From Solobacterium sp. (GTDB lineage Bacteria; Bacillota_I; Bacilli_A; Erysipelotrichales; Erysipelotrichaceae): 64,000 nucleotides of DNA. A model generated the notes under the pieces. It did no database searches. It saw nothing but the letters and a program-made list of their open reading frames with translations, and was not told the origin of the DNA. The stretch lies in contig JAFYGX010000202.1 of the NCBI GenBank assembly GCA_017543025.1, positions 1 through 64,000 of the forward strand, in the 5' to 3' direction. This document shows positions 46,124 to 55,395 of this stretch, in pieces. A program made the position numbers and the translations under genes. How positions within the stretch are numbered: the first letter of the stretch is position 1; each line of letters starts with the position of its first letter.

Positions 46124-47353
46124 TCAGTGATTCTTCTTCAGAAGTCCGGCGAAGAAGTCAGAGATCGCCGATACGGTGAGTTTTCCGCCGGAACCGGAAA
46201 GAAACTGTCTGACCTGTTCGGTTATCCCGGGCATAAGATGATCGAGAATGTTCTGAACCTCCGAATCCAGCTGAACGGAATCCGGAGACCATTCGCCGGT
46301 ATAGAATTTCTCATAGACAATGGCAGCGGTCTGTCCCAGCAGGAACGTTACAGTCCCTGCCGCTGAGGCATCGATCAGAGAGGCCGCAAGATTCAGACCG
46401 GGAATGGTTTTCAGGGTTTTAACCAGTGCTTTTCCGGCCGCGGTGGTAGCGCCTGCCTGCAGAATGTATTTTGCGGCTTCGGAGGAGAGTTTTTCGTCCT
46501 GAAGTCCGTAATTTTTCGCAATGCCCTTCATCATGCGAAGCTGAAGCGCACAGAGCACAGCAGAGTCCGGTACGGCAATCGGAATCGCGCCGACTGCGAC
46601 GGCAGCCCCGGTAGAGGAAAGGATGAGGGAGTTTGCAGAATTGCGCCGGATGCGGAGATCGATTTTCCGAATGGATTCTTCTGCAGCCTGTTTGGCCTTC
46701 GGCACGATGGAATTGGTCACCTCCATCAGTTCATCAAGCCCGCGGGCGGGAACGATCACATCATCGGTGATCTCATATTCCTTTGCGACAACACAGACGG
46801 TTGCCTGTACGTTGATCGGTGCTTTTCGGTGTTTTGCGTTATACCGGACCACGGCGTCATGCGCCATCTGACGTGAGGTCTCCATTTCCTTCTCCGAATA
46901 GGATTTGGTAATGACAAAAATGACCGGGACATTCTTCCAGGAACGGATGACACTCCGGATGTAGCTGAGCGCATCAAGGTCCACCCGTTTTGCCGTGCCG
47001 TCAATACAGTACCAGATGACATGCACCAGCTTGTCTGCCTGACGGTATTTCACGCTTTCCTCGCTGAATCGCGCAAGATCGCGTTTGATGCGAAGCTGCC
47101 GGAACATGCTGTATTCGTAGCCGATTGTATCGATCATCCGGAACGGAAGCATATCGTCTTCATATACTTCGATATTCTTTGTGACTGCCCGGCCGGAACC
47201 TGTTTCTGCCGCCTCTCTTCCGAGAAATGCGTTGATCAGAGTGCTTTTGCCGCAGCCGGAATTGCCCAGCAGAAGGACATTGATCTTATTGTCTTCAAAG
47301 TTGATCATATTGCCGGTTCCGGGATTTCTGCGCTTCCACGGTACAGATTTCAT
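46124..47353 (-). CDS. GTPase with DUF697 membrane-associated domain
   Basis: ATG 47353 has CAAGGAGAATGGTTT before it; upstream in-frame starts lack this. The 409-residue protein has a P-loop GTPase domain: GNSGCGKSTLINA (Walker A), DTIGYE (G3), TKSY (G4, TK instead of NKxD) and a later VVA segment. The C-terminal half (about 235-380) contains two hydrophobic helices (AAVAVGAIPIAVPDS, 'LNLAASLIDASAAGTVTFLL') as in DUF697 proteins of the dynamin/YcjX neighbourhood. Role unknown; membrane-related stress response is plausible. Confidence 0.87.
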   Translation of the reverse strand: MKSVPWKRRNPGTGNMINFEDNKINVLLLGNSGCGKSTLINAFLGREAAETGSGRAVTKNIEVYEDDMLPFRMIDTIGYEYSMFRQLRIKRDLARFSEESVKYRQADKLVHVIWYCIDGTAKRVDLDALSYIRSVIRSWKNVPVIFVITKSYSEKEMETSRQMAHDAVVRYNAKHRKAPINVQATVCVVAKEYEITDDVIVPARGLDELMEVTNSIVPKAKQAAEESIRKIDLRIRRNSANSLILSSTGAAVAVGAIPIAVPDSAVLCALQLRMMKGIAKNYGLQDEKLSSEAAKYILQAGATTAAGKALVKTLKTIPGLNLAASLIDASAAGTVTFLLGQTAAIVYEKFYTGEWSPDSVQLDSEVQNILDHLMPGITEQVRQFLSGSGGKLTVSAISDFFAGLLKKNH

Positions 47354-47535
47354 AAACCATTCTCCTTGCCTGTGCTGTTTCTCATTTTGATATTTGATAA
47401 ATGCAGTAACCGTCATACATTCAGTTTTCGTTTCTGACCGCTGCCCGAAACGATTGGCAGGCTGTACAGATGGTGCACTGATATAATAAGTATAAGTTTT
47501 TTCAGGGTGTTCTGATTGGCGTAAGGGGTAAATTC

Positions 47536-50500
47536 ATGAATCTGTTTTCAGCGAAAAATAAAGAACCCAAAGATAAATTCTATTTCAGTCTGAGACGGCT
47601 GACAGTCCATACGATCCTGCTTTCGATTGTTTCATTTGCAGTCCTGCTGGCGGTGCTGGTAACCATCAACATGACAAAGATCATAAACAATGCGCTGCAT
47701 ATTCTGAACGGAATCGAGGCTGCGGTCGTGGAGACCGAAAAGAACTCCGGCGATGCAGAAAACACAAGCGTGGAAAAATATATCAATGCGCTTGCATTTG
47801 CACGGTATTCGCAGGCACTTACGGGCGTCACTCCGCAGGGACTCGTGGAGTTTGTGCAGAAATACTACCCGGGAAATACCACGTTTGTCTGCAAACGTGA
47901 CGGAACGATGCTCGCAAGTTCCGCCAAAAAGATCGAAGTCGGCAACTTCACCCTTGATGAACTGATGGCTATGATTCAGATCAGCGGCCGGAGATTTTTC
48001 TATGTCGACGATTACCGGGTTTTTTTCCTCCGGCTGTTTGACCGGGAGACATATCTGGTTAGTCTTGTAAAAGAAGATAATACGGAAGGAACCGTATATG
48101 AAGTTCGAACCCCGGCAGAGGCAATCGCGTCAGTCATGCGCCGGAACGGCTACAGCGATACGGATGAAAACTATGCATTTCTGTATATACGGGAAGATCA
48201 GTCGTATTTTACCGAAGAAGGAAGAATCGACGCAGAACGGGCAAAGGAATTCGTTCACTCGGGCGAAGGAATGATCTTTACGAATCAGGGCGGTGAGAGG
48301 TTTCAGAGCGGCTTACTGTTCCGCGATCAGAAATACTATCTGTACTTTTCCAAATACAATAAGGAACTGAATGCAGATATCACGTTCTATACCTATCCGT
48401 CCGGCGAAATACAGTCCGCTGTAAGCATCGCATTCATGGTTCAGCTGACCTTTCTGATTGTTCTGTTTTTGTTCTCGATATTTGTCTATCATCTGCGGCA
48501 GTATCACTGGATTCATCCGGAAAACAAAGATTATTCTGAAAAAGAAAATTCCAAAAAAGAACTGATCTTAGCGCTGATCGCACTGATTCTCGTGAGCAGT
48601 TCCGCCTACTTCTCGCAGACACTGTTCTCACTTTCCGTACATGTTCTGGATGACAACGAAGAGCTGGAAGTCGTGAAGCAGGAGACGGCAGAATATAAGA
48701 AACAGAATGAAAAAACAAAGCAGATCTATAAAACGGATATGATCGCTACCGCAAAGATTATTGCGGAATTCTTCAGCAAGAATCCGGATCTGATGAACAG
48801 CGAGTGCCTGAATCTCGCGGTCAGCACATTCGGTCTGCAATATGCGACGCTGTTTGATCTCGACGGAAATGAAATGGTATCCAGCGAACAGATATTCAAC
48901 TATTCGTTTCCGCAGAATCAGGAAGATCCGGCCAGTATATACAATCAGCTGAAACGAGGGGTGCCTTCTGTATATATTGAACCGGGCTATAATCCGCTGC
49001 TGCAGATGGATGGCGCAAGAGCTGCGGTGAGCATCTACCGGAAGGATGATAATGGTCTGATCGGTTTTCTTGAAATCGGACGGGAACCGGGGGAGATCAT
49101 GAATTATGCATCTGAGCCTGCGCTGAATCAGGTGCTGAAAAATCTCATGATTACGGAAACCTACTGTGCGGTTGATCCGGAAACCAGAACCATATCCTAT
49201 GCGCGTGAAGAAGGCCTGATTGGAAGTGATGCAAGTGAACTCGGCTTTACGGAGGAGTCTCTGCAGCCGGAGTTCTTCGGTCTGATCAGCTATGATGGAA
49301 TGCCTTCCTACGCATCAAGCAGAAAAATTGACAATAAGCTTGTGTATATTATCCATCTGGGAGAAAACGTCTACTATACAAGAGCACCGTATACGATTGC
49401 GGCAATGGTGATGTTCTTCCTGAGTGAGCTCTATATGTTAATCCTTCTCAGAACACGGCGCAAGGGATATAAAGAGGTGATTTATGCCACAGAGCGTCAG
49501 TGTGAACTGATTCAGGATGTGAAGATGAAGGAATCCATCGGAAAGGGATTTACCTCTGAAGAAGAGGATAATGAAGCGCAGCGGCCGGGACTCAGGAAAC
49601 GGATCGGTGAATTTTCCCTGTCATGGCTGTTCCAGACACCAGAGCGGAAGCTCTTCAGCGCGTTTACGCTGCTGGCCGAGATTGCGGCGATCCTGCTGCT
49701 GGCTGTATTTGCGACCTATAAATTCTCTGCGAAAGAGCATTCGCTTCTGGTTCGGATCATGAGCGGAAAATGGGCAAGAGGCCTGAATGTGTTCTCGCTG
49801 ACCGCAAACCTGATTCTGATTATGACCGCAATCGTCGGAGCAGCTCTGATCCGCTGGATGCTGAGAATGATCGGAGAGATTTCGGATGCGCGTGGAGAAA
49901 CGGTTACCCGTCTGCTCCGAAGTGCGGTAAGCTACTCTGCATTCCTGATCTCGGCATACTTTGTACTCCTCAATATCGGTGTGAATCCGACTGCGCTGGC
50001 AACCTCAGCCGGACTGACCGGCATTGCCATAGGTATCGGAGCCCGTGACCTGATCACAGATATTACTGCCGGTCTGTTCATCATATTTGAAGGCTCGTTT
50101 CAGGTCGGTGACTTCATTGATGTGGCCGGCTATCAGGGACAGATCAATGAAATCGGTGTGCGAACGACAACAGTGACCGGCTTCGATATGGATGAAAAGA
50201 TCATCAATAACCGGAACATGTCGAATGTCATCAATATGTCAGCCAAGAGCTGTTATACCGTCCTCAGCTTTGCGGTGCCGTATACCGCATCGCTTGATGA
50301 ACTTACGGAGATACTGAAAAAGGCGCTCAGTGAGTTTAAGGAACTTCATCCGCAGCTGGCCAGTGTTCCGTACTTCAAATTCGGAACCACACAGCTGGCG
50401 GGGAAAACGCACTGTCATATCATTGCGGAAATACCGGAGCTGTCCCGTGCATTGATTGCCTCCGCGCTGGAAAGCTACATCAAAGGTGTTCTGGAAGAAA

Positions 50501-50556
50501 AACACTTTGAAGTTCTTTGGATGAAACAGAACAGGCACCGCGGAAACATCATGTAA
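47536..50556 (+). CDS. Very large mechanosensitive channel (MscS) with extracytoplasmic sensor domains
   Basis: A 1006-residue protein; ATG follows TAAGGGGTAAATTC and TATAAT is at about 47482. Helix near 26-50, a first extracytoplasmic domain (about 50-300), helices, a second extracytoplasmic domain (about 390-610), several helices, then a C-terminal MscS domain (about 760-1000) with 'TSAGLTGIAIGIGARDLITDI' (pore helix) and GDFIDVAGYQGQINEIGVRTT (beta-domain). The sensor regions resemble Cache modules (VYIEPGYNPLLQMDGARAAVSIY). Channel opening by membrane tension protects the cell from osmotic burst; the sensor domains may add ligand control. Confidence 0.9.
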   Translation: MNLFSAKNKEPKDKFYFSLRRLTVHTILLSIVSFAVLLAVLVTINMTKIINNALHILNGIEAAVVETEKNSGDAENTSVEKYINALAFARYSQALTGVTPQGLVEFVQKYYPGNTTFVCKRDGTMLASSAKKIEVGNFTLDELMAMIQISGRRFFYVDDYRVFFLRLFDRETYLVSLVKEDNTEGTVYEVRTPAEAIASVMRRNGYSDTDENYAFLYIREDQSYFTEEGRIDAERAKEFVHSGEGMIFTNQGGERFQSGLLFRDQKYYLYFSKYNKELNADITFYTYPSGEIQSAVSIAFMVQLTFLIVLFLFSIFVYHLRQYHWIHPENKDYSEKENSKKELILALIALILVSSSAYFSQTLFSLSVHVLDDNEELEVVKQETAEYKKQNEKTKQIYKTDMIATAKIIAEFFSKNPDLMNSECLNLAVSTFGLQYATLFDLDGNEMVSSEQIFNYSFPQNQEDPASIYNQLKRGVPSVYIEPGYNPLLQMDGARAAVSIYRKDDNGLIGFLEIGREPGEIMNYASEPALNQVLKNLMITETYCAVDPETRTISYAREEGLIGSDASELGFTEESLQPEFFGLISYDGMPSYASSRKIDNKLVYIIHLGENVYYTRAPYTIAAMVMFFLSELYMLILLRTRRKGYKEVIYATERQCELIQDVKMKESIGKGFTSEEEDNEAQRPGLRKRIGEFSLSWLFQTPERKLFSAFTLLAEIAAILLLAVFATYKFSAKEHSLLVRIMSGKWARGLNVFSLTANLILIMTAIVGAALIRWMLRMIGEISDARGETVTRLLRSAVSYSAFLISAYFVLLNIGVNPTALATSAGLTGIAIGIGARDLITDITAGLFIIFEGSFQVGDFIDVAGYQGQINEIGVRTTTVTGFDMDEKIINNRNMSNVINMSAKSCYTVLSFAVPYTASLDELTEILKKALSEFKELHPQLASVPYFKFGTTQLAGKTHCHIIAEIPELSRALIASALESYIKGVLEEKHFEVLWMKQNRHRGNIM

Positions 50557-50565
50557 GGCAGCGGA

Positions 50566-50592
50566 AAAGACACCCGGACGGGTGTCTTTCAG
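50566..50592 (+). terminator. Terminator of the MscS gene
   Basis: AAAGACACCC / GGGTGTCTTT, perfect 10-bp stem, then TTTC. Confidence 0.8.
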
Positions 50593-50687
50593 CATGCAGG
50601 AAGGGAACAGAAAACGCCAGGCCCCAGTATAATGAAAGAAGAAAACCTCCGCTGCACCTGCAGGCGAAAGATATGCGGGAGAAGTGT

Positions 50688-51077
50688 ATGAACAGCACAA
50701 TTCATTATCATCGGATCTACGAAAAGCACGGTGCAGTCGCCCCGGAAGAGATTCTGGAAAACGATATCTGGATTGATGTCGGAAACGGACTGCGGGAAGG
50801 CGTGTTTGATCATCATCAGGCGGGCATCGGCTGGGTAACGGTACTGGCGGTATTCTCCGCATGGATCGATGCCTATGATTTTCTCGGCAAGCTTTCTCCG
50901 GATATGGAAGACGGCTGGCATTCACTGATGAATTATCCTCCGTTATTTCTGTTCGAACTGCTGATGGCGATTGCGATTCTGCTGGTAGGCATCATTGCTG
51001 TGATCTATGTGTATAAAGCATGGCAGGACGCATTTTCAAAGAATGAAGATAAGGGAGCTGCGGAGAGAAAACCGTAA
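50688..51077 (+). CDS. Membrane protein of 129 residues with an unusual DHH-like N-terminus
   Basis: ATG 50688 follows GCGGGAGAAGTGT. Residues 1-47 read HYHRIYEKHGAV...DIWIDVGNGLREGVFDHHQA, which resembles the beginning of soluble metal-hydrolase type proteins, followed without a linker by IGWVTVLAVFSAWIDAYDFL and a C-terminal membrane helix (about 93-115). The rest of a DHH-type enzyme is absent. This may be a shuffled gene or a small membrane protein whose N-domain was misjudged. Function not recognised. Confidence 0.55.
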   Translation: MNSTIHYHRIYEKHGAVAPEEILENDIWIDVGNGLREGVFDHHQAGIGWVTVLAVFSAWIDAYDFLGKLSPDMEDGWHSLMNYPPLFLFELLMAIAILLVGIIAVIYVYKAWQDAFSKNEDKGAAERKP

Positions 51078-51176
51078 TGCCCTCGCACAAGACAGAATGG
51101 GAAACTGGTACTGCAGGTAGTCCGGATCATACATGCGATCAGAAGAGAGAACCCTGCAGTCATCGGAGAAAGAGAA

Positions 51177-51584
51177 ATGAAACAGAATTCGATAAGAAAA
51201 ATGGGAATTCTTTCTGCCGGGTTAATGCTTATGGTTTCTGTCGGATGCGGCAGGCCGGCAGCGGAGAACAGAACATTTCAGAAAATCACACAGGAAGAAG
51301 CGAAGGAGCGGATGCGCAGAGACGACGGTCATCTGATTGTGGATGTCCGCAGACCGGATGAATATGCGGAAGGACATATTCCCGGAGCGATCTGCATCCC
51401 CAATGAAACAATAACGGATACTGCTCCACAGGAACTGCCGGATCAGGATCAGATTCTTCTGATTTACTGCCGGAGCGGAAACCGCAGCAGACAGGCAGCG
51501 GAGAAACTCGTGAAGCTTGGCTATACGAATGTGTATGAGTTCGGCGGCATCACTGAATGGAACGGTGAAATCACAGCGGATTAA
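51177..51584 (+). CDS. Rhodanese-domain lipoprotein
   Basis: The 135-residue protein has a lipobox (VSVGC, residues about 20-24) and a single rhodanese domain with active loop YCRSGNRS (Cys98) and the 'DVRRPDEYAEGHIPGA' signature near 55-70. It should transfer sulfur from sulfur donors at the outer face of the membrane; many such lipoproteins have no known partner. The start codon lies 12 bp past AGAAAGAGAA. Confidence 0.92.
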   Translation: MKQNSIRKMGILSAGLMLMVSVGCGRPAAENRTFQKITQEEAKERMRRDDGHLIVDVRRPDEYAEGHIPGAICIPNETITDTAPQELPDQDQILLIYCRSGNRSRQAAEKLVKLGYTNVYEFGGITEWNGEITAD

Positions 51585-51743
51585 GGCGGCTGTGCGGTCT
51601 GCCGGCGATGAAACAGAAGAATCTGCGCCTGAACGGGTTCCTGTTCCGGAATGGGGTTGCCGGACGAGTAAAGAGATATAAGAAAATGCAGGGTGTATTT
51701 TACTGTCAGCCGGATCAACTGTTTCAGGAATATAAGGAATAAT

Positions 51744-51766
51744 AAAAGACTGCTGCAGTCTTTTTT
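51744..51766 (+). terminator. Terminator after the rhodanese gene region
   Basis: AAAAGACTG / CAGTCTTTT, 9 bp, 3-nt loop, then TT. It sits about 160 bp after the rhodanese stop; nothing codes between. Confidence 0.8.
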
Positions 51767-51804
51767 ACGTTGCGAACAGCCCGGAAGCCAGGCTGAAGTG
51801 ATTT

Positions 51805-52356
51805 CTACGCCAGCAGTAATGCCGCAAGCAGGCCGCCGATCAGACCTCCCAGATGTCCCTGCCAGGAAACGCCGGGCATGAGACTGATGATGATGTTCGG
51901 AACCAGAATGCGGAGGATGACGGACATGACCGCGTCGTTATGAATCGCTCCGGTTTTGATCATGATTGCGGTGAATGCACCGAACAGTCCGAAGATCACG
52001 CCGCTGAATCCGATCGTAATTGTTCCGGCCGGCGACAGTGTTGCAACCGCGAGCCCGCTGCTCAGTGCAGATACCAGGACGATCAGAAGATATTTCGGAT
52101 CGCCGAGGCGCTCTTCGACATAGGTGCCGATGTTGTACAGCGACATCATGTTCATCAGCAGATGTGTCGGACTGCCATGGAGAAATGCGCAGGTAATGAT
52201 CCGGTAAAATCCCTGCGCCGCAAGAGGAGCGGCGTAGAGCCCGAACTGTCTTGTGGTCTCTGGCCGGAGCATCTGAATGATATATACGATCACGCAGATT
52301 CCGATCAGAATGTTCGTTGTTTTATAGTCGGTAATGAACCGCCGGTAATTTCGCAT
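51805..52356 (-). CDS. Rhomboid-family intramembrane serine protease
   Basis: The 183-residue protein has six membrane helices, the HLLMNM motif in the second, the catalytic GFSGVIFG (Ser118) and the paired HLGGLIGG (His168). It cleaves membrane-embedded substrates near the outer face. ATG follows CGGAGGATTAACAT. Monocistronic. The small size without accessory domains is the basic rhomboid form. Confidence 0.93.
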   Translation of the reverse strand: MRNYRRFITDYKTTNILIGICVIVYIIQMLRPETTRQFGLYAAPLAAQGFYRIITCAFLHGSPTHLLMNMMSLYNIGTYVEERLGDPKYLLIVLVSALSSGLAVATLSPAGTITIGFSGVIFGLFGAFTAIMIKTGAIHNDAVMSVILRILVPNIIISLMPGVSWQGHLGGLIGGLLAALLLA

Positions 52357-52461
52357 ATGTTAATCCTCCGTGCATGGGAATGTTCGCATGCCAAAATCAT
52401 AAAACACCTCAAACAGATGACGCAATGATATTTCGCGTTCGGACAGGAAAAGAGAAAACAA

Positions 52462-52488
52462 AGAGAAAAGAGGGATGTGCTCCCTCTT
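52462..52488 (-). terminator. Terminator of the STAS-HAD gene
   Basis: AAGAGGGA / TCCCTCTT, 8 bp, 5-nt loop; on the minus strand TTCTCTTTG follows. Confidence 0.8.
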
Positions 52489-52513
52489 ACTGCTTCTGAA
52501 TCGTACAGCCGGT

Positions 52514-53614
52514 TCAGTCAATGATGTTGAAGTGCTTCAGCGCATTGAAGATGCCATTGTCATCAATATCGGTCGTGACATAGTTGGCGGCTTCCTTCAA
52601 AGCCGGAACACCGTTGCCCATTGCGACTCCGATACCGGCGTATTTGATCATGTCGATATCATTTTCTCCGTCACCGAATGCCATGGTGTTTTTGCGGCAC
52701 AGGTCGTACTTTTCAAGGAAGAGCTCAAGACCTGCAGCTTTGCCGCCGGATTTTGAAATGATATCAATACCCGTCTTGTTCCAGCTGGTGATGCGGCACA
52801 TGTCGAGTGTATTCTCCAGCATGGTGCGTTCCTTATCCTTGACGAAGGCGAGGCATTGATAAATCTTTTCGCCTTTGTATTCTCCGATATCGGGAATTGT
52901 TCCCTTCGTGCTGTTCTGAGTGTCGATGACGATGTCGTCAACATAGTTGATATAACGGTTCTTTTCACCGATCAGTACGAACGGAATCTTGCTGGCCTGG
53001 AAAATACGCACCAGAATATCCACTTCACCGGGATCGATCTCATTGCCGGCAAACAGAACCTTGTCCTGATCGAGACACAGGTTGCCGTTCAGCGTGAGAT
53101 ATCCGTCAAACGGCAGATGCATGATCGGCAGCTTTTCCAGCTCACCGATGTCGCGGCCAGTGCAGATGATGGATTTGATGCCTTTTTCATGGAGCAGCTG
53201 AAGGGCCTTTTCCGTACTTTCCGGAACTCTGCCTGTTGCGTGGGAAAGAAGGGTTCCGTCAACATCAAAGAAGACGGCCTGGATTTCCGGATCGGATTCC
53301 TCTTCCGATACCGAATGCACATTGACGACCTGATCGAAACCGGTAAGATACAGCACATCCATAACGGAAGGCGAAACATGAATCAGATCAATATCGGCAT
53401 CCTCATCCGCCGCATTGCGGATTTTGATCAGAACACGAAGGCCGGCAGAAGAAATGAAATCGAGTCTGGTACAGTCAAGGACAATGCGTTTGTACTGGCT
53501 GAGATCAAAGGCAAACACCTCTTTTTCAAACTCGGGCGCGGACATGGAATCAATGCGTCCGGTAATATCAAAATAAATAGTGTCATTATCCACAGATGGA
53601 CGAATTTTCAGCAT
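52514..53614 (-). CDS. STAS domain fused to Cof-type HAD phosphatase
   Basis: The 366-residue protein starts with a STAS domain (1-105): LDFISSAGLRVL at 51-62 carries the phosphorylatable Ser of anti-anti-sigma factors. The rest (110-366) is a HAD Cof-type phosphatase: FFDVDGTLL (D117, D119), a C2-type cap (about 195-270) and the FGDGENDIDMI motif IV. ATG follows GCAAGGAG. STAS-HAD fusions are unusual. Idea: the STAS state could be set by a kinase/SpoIIE phosphatase pair and control hydrolase activity, or the HAD could act on a STAS partner. Domain identity is firm, biology open. Confidence 0.9.
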   Translation of the reverse strand: MLKIRPSVDNDTIYFDITGRIDSMSAPEFEKEVFAFDLSQYKRIVLDCTRLDFISSAGLRVLIKIRNAADEDADIDLIHVSPSVMDVLYLTGFDQVVNVHSVSEEESDPEIQAVFFDVDGTLLSHATGRVPESTEKALQLLHEKGIKSIICTGRDIGELEKLPIMHLPFDGYLTLNGNLCLDQDKVLFAGNEIDPGEVDILVRIFQASKIPFVLIGEKNRYINYVDDIVIDTQNSTKGTIPDIGEYKGEKIYQCLAFVKDKERTMLENTLDMCRITSWNKTGIDIISKSGGKAAGLELFLEKYDLCRKNTMAFGDGENDIDMIKYAGIGVAMGNGVPALKEAANYVTTDIDDNGIFNALKHFNIID

Positions 53615-53708
53615 GATAAAGAACTCCTTGCAGTTCTATCTTAACATGAGAAGCCGGGCGCAGTAACAACAGGGAAATGTGTTTTTCATATTGCGCCGGC
53701 CTGTGAAT

Positions 53709-54881
53709 TCAGTTTGCGTGAATTTCGCCTGCCCGGGCAAGTGCAGTCTTCGCGGCAAGCGGGCCGATGATTTCATAGACCAGCGTTGCACTGAGAATTA
53801 CCGTCTGAATCATCTGACCGTATTCTGTCGGAAGCTGCTTCAGCACCATGGTTGCCATACCGATGGCTACGCCTGCCTGAGGCATCAGCGCCCAGCCGAT
53901 GTTTTTGCGTACGACATCCGGCTGCTTTGTGATGGTGCCGCCGATGTACGAACCAAGGTATTTGCCGCCGAACCGGGCAAAGATATAGACGATGCCGATG
54001 AGGCCGACCTTCGGCAGAGTGCTGAGATTCAGAGACGCACCGGAGATGACAAAGAACAGAAGAAACAGCGGGTACGTCCAGTCATCAATACAGCCGAGAA
54101 TCCGCGCGCTTTCATTCCACAGGTTGACATAGACTGCGCCGATTGCCATGCATACCAGAAGGTTGGAAAGACCGTAATGATCTGCCAGACCGACTCCCAG
54201 CATTACAAAGCCGATACACAGCGACATGCGGTTGGTGTGGGAACGGAAGTAGCGGTGCGATAATGCCAGCACAATTCCGAGCAGTGCGCCAAGAGCGAGC
54301 GCTTCCACCACTTTCAGCAATGGCATCAGAAGTGAATTCACCACACTGAACGCTTCGTGATTGACCATTCCCTGGGCAATCGAAACACAGATCGAATAGG
54401 CGATCAGTCCGGTCGCATCATCCGCAGCGACGACCGGCAGCAGCATGTTTGTTAACGGCCATTTTGCCTTGTACTGCCGTACGATCAGCAGGGTAGCGGC
54501 AGGTGCGGTAGATGCGGACAGCGCCCCCAGCATGATGCATATGATCGGATCGAATCCGAGCAGAAGTGTGACGGTCATTGTGCACAATACCGCAAACGTA
54601 GATTCCAGCAGGGTAATGATCAGTGCCGGCTTTCCGATTGCCTTCAGATTTTCAATGCGGAATTCATCACCGATTGAAAATGCGATAAAGCCAAGTGCGC
54701 ATTCTGTGATCACACTGAAGGACGCAAGTGTTTCACTGCCGGTCAGATTCAGAACGTATGGTCCGATCAGAACACCGGCAATCAGATATGCAGTAACATT
54801 CGGCAGACGGACAAGGCGTGTCAGCCGTGTCACCAGCAGACCTGCCATAACGGCAATCGCAGTATAGAACAGCGGGCTCAT
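53709..54881 (-). CDS. CPA2-type cation:proton antiporter (Kef/NapA-like)
   Basis: The 390-residue protein has about 12 membrane helices with the Na_H_Exchanger fold: 'AGVLIGPYVLNL' near residue 40 and 'CIMLGALSASTAPAATLLI' near 120. It lacks the C-terminal RCK/TrkA domain of KefC, so control may come from the PII-like protein whose TGA overlaps its ATG (TGATG). Exchanges Na+ or K+ for protons. Confidence 0.9.
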   Translation of the reverse strand: MSPLFYTAIAVMAGLLVTRLTRLVRLPNVTAYLIAGVLIGPYVLNLTGSETLASFSVITECALGFIAFSIGDEFRIENLKAIGKPALIITLLESTFAVLCTMTVTLLLGFDPIICIMLGALSASTAPAATLLIVRQYKAKWPLTNMLLPVVAADDATGLIAYSICVSIAQGMVNHEAFSVVNSLLMPLLKVVEALALGALLGIVLALSHRYFRSHTNRMSLCIGFVMLGVGLADHYGLSNLLVCMAIGAVYVNLWNESARILGCIDDWTYPLFLLFFVISGASLNLSTLPKVGLIGIVYIFARFGGKYLGSYIGGTITKQPDVVRKNIGWALMPQAGVAIGMATMVLKQLPTEYGQMIQTVILSATLVYEIIGPLAAKTALARAGEIHAN

Positions 54882-55225
54882 CAGTCTTTTGAAACTCCTT
54901 CCCAGCGGGTAACCGGAAGAGTAAACAGAATGCCGGAGTTCGGACCTTTGAGGCTGCCTGCTACTTCGTGAATGATATCGATTGCGGCGCTGACGTCTTC
55001 ATCTCGGATGACCAGAAGGATCATCTTGTTGGTCTGACGGTCCGGATTGATGAATTTGCGGAGTCCGCCGAAGATCGCAGGAGCGTCTACGCTGTCTTCG
55101 TTCAGCGATTTCAGCATGCCTTCGCAGTCAACGATTGATGCGCCGTGAAATCCGCGTTCCATGAGCTTTGCCATGATCGGATTCACGGTTTCTTCATGAT
55201 TTGTAATATGTACCAGTAATTGCAT
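54881..55225 (-). CDS. PII-like regulatory protein of the antiporter
   Basis: ATG 55225 is preferred over ATG 55234 because AAAAGGGGATGATAGAA then sits at a normal distance. The 114-residue protein has a ferredoxin-like PII fold (MQLLVHITNHEETVNPIMAKLMERGFHGASIV, then a T-loop region, then LPVTRWEGVSKD). It overlaps the antiporter gene by one base. PII-like proteins next to transporters bind nucleotides or c-di-AMP and gate the partner; ligand here is unknown. Confidence 0.82.
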   Translation of the reverse strand: MQLLVHITNHEETVNPIMAKLMERGFHGASIVDCEGMLKSLNEDSVDAPAIFGGLRKFINPDRQTNKMILLVIRDEDVSAAIDIIHEVAGSLKGPNSGILFTLPVTRWEGVSKD

Positions 55226-55395
55226 TTCTATCATCCCCTTTTCTGATAACGTCTGTAATCATAGTTCTCTCTGTTCTATCCTGCAAGTTACTTCAGTGCC
55301 GGCAGATTGGAACGGATGCAGGCGGACGGGAAGAAGAAAGAAATGGGAGTAAAATAAACCCGGATTCAGAAACAGAAGAGAAAGGGTTTTCAGAT

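Noticed and set aside
52856..53644. Plus-strand frame of 262 codons opposite the STAS-HAD gene
   Set aside because: Shadow of the strong minus-strand gene, which has clear STAS and HAD motifs.
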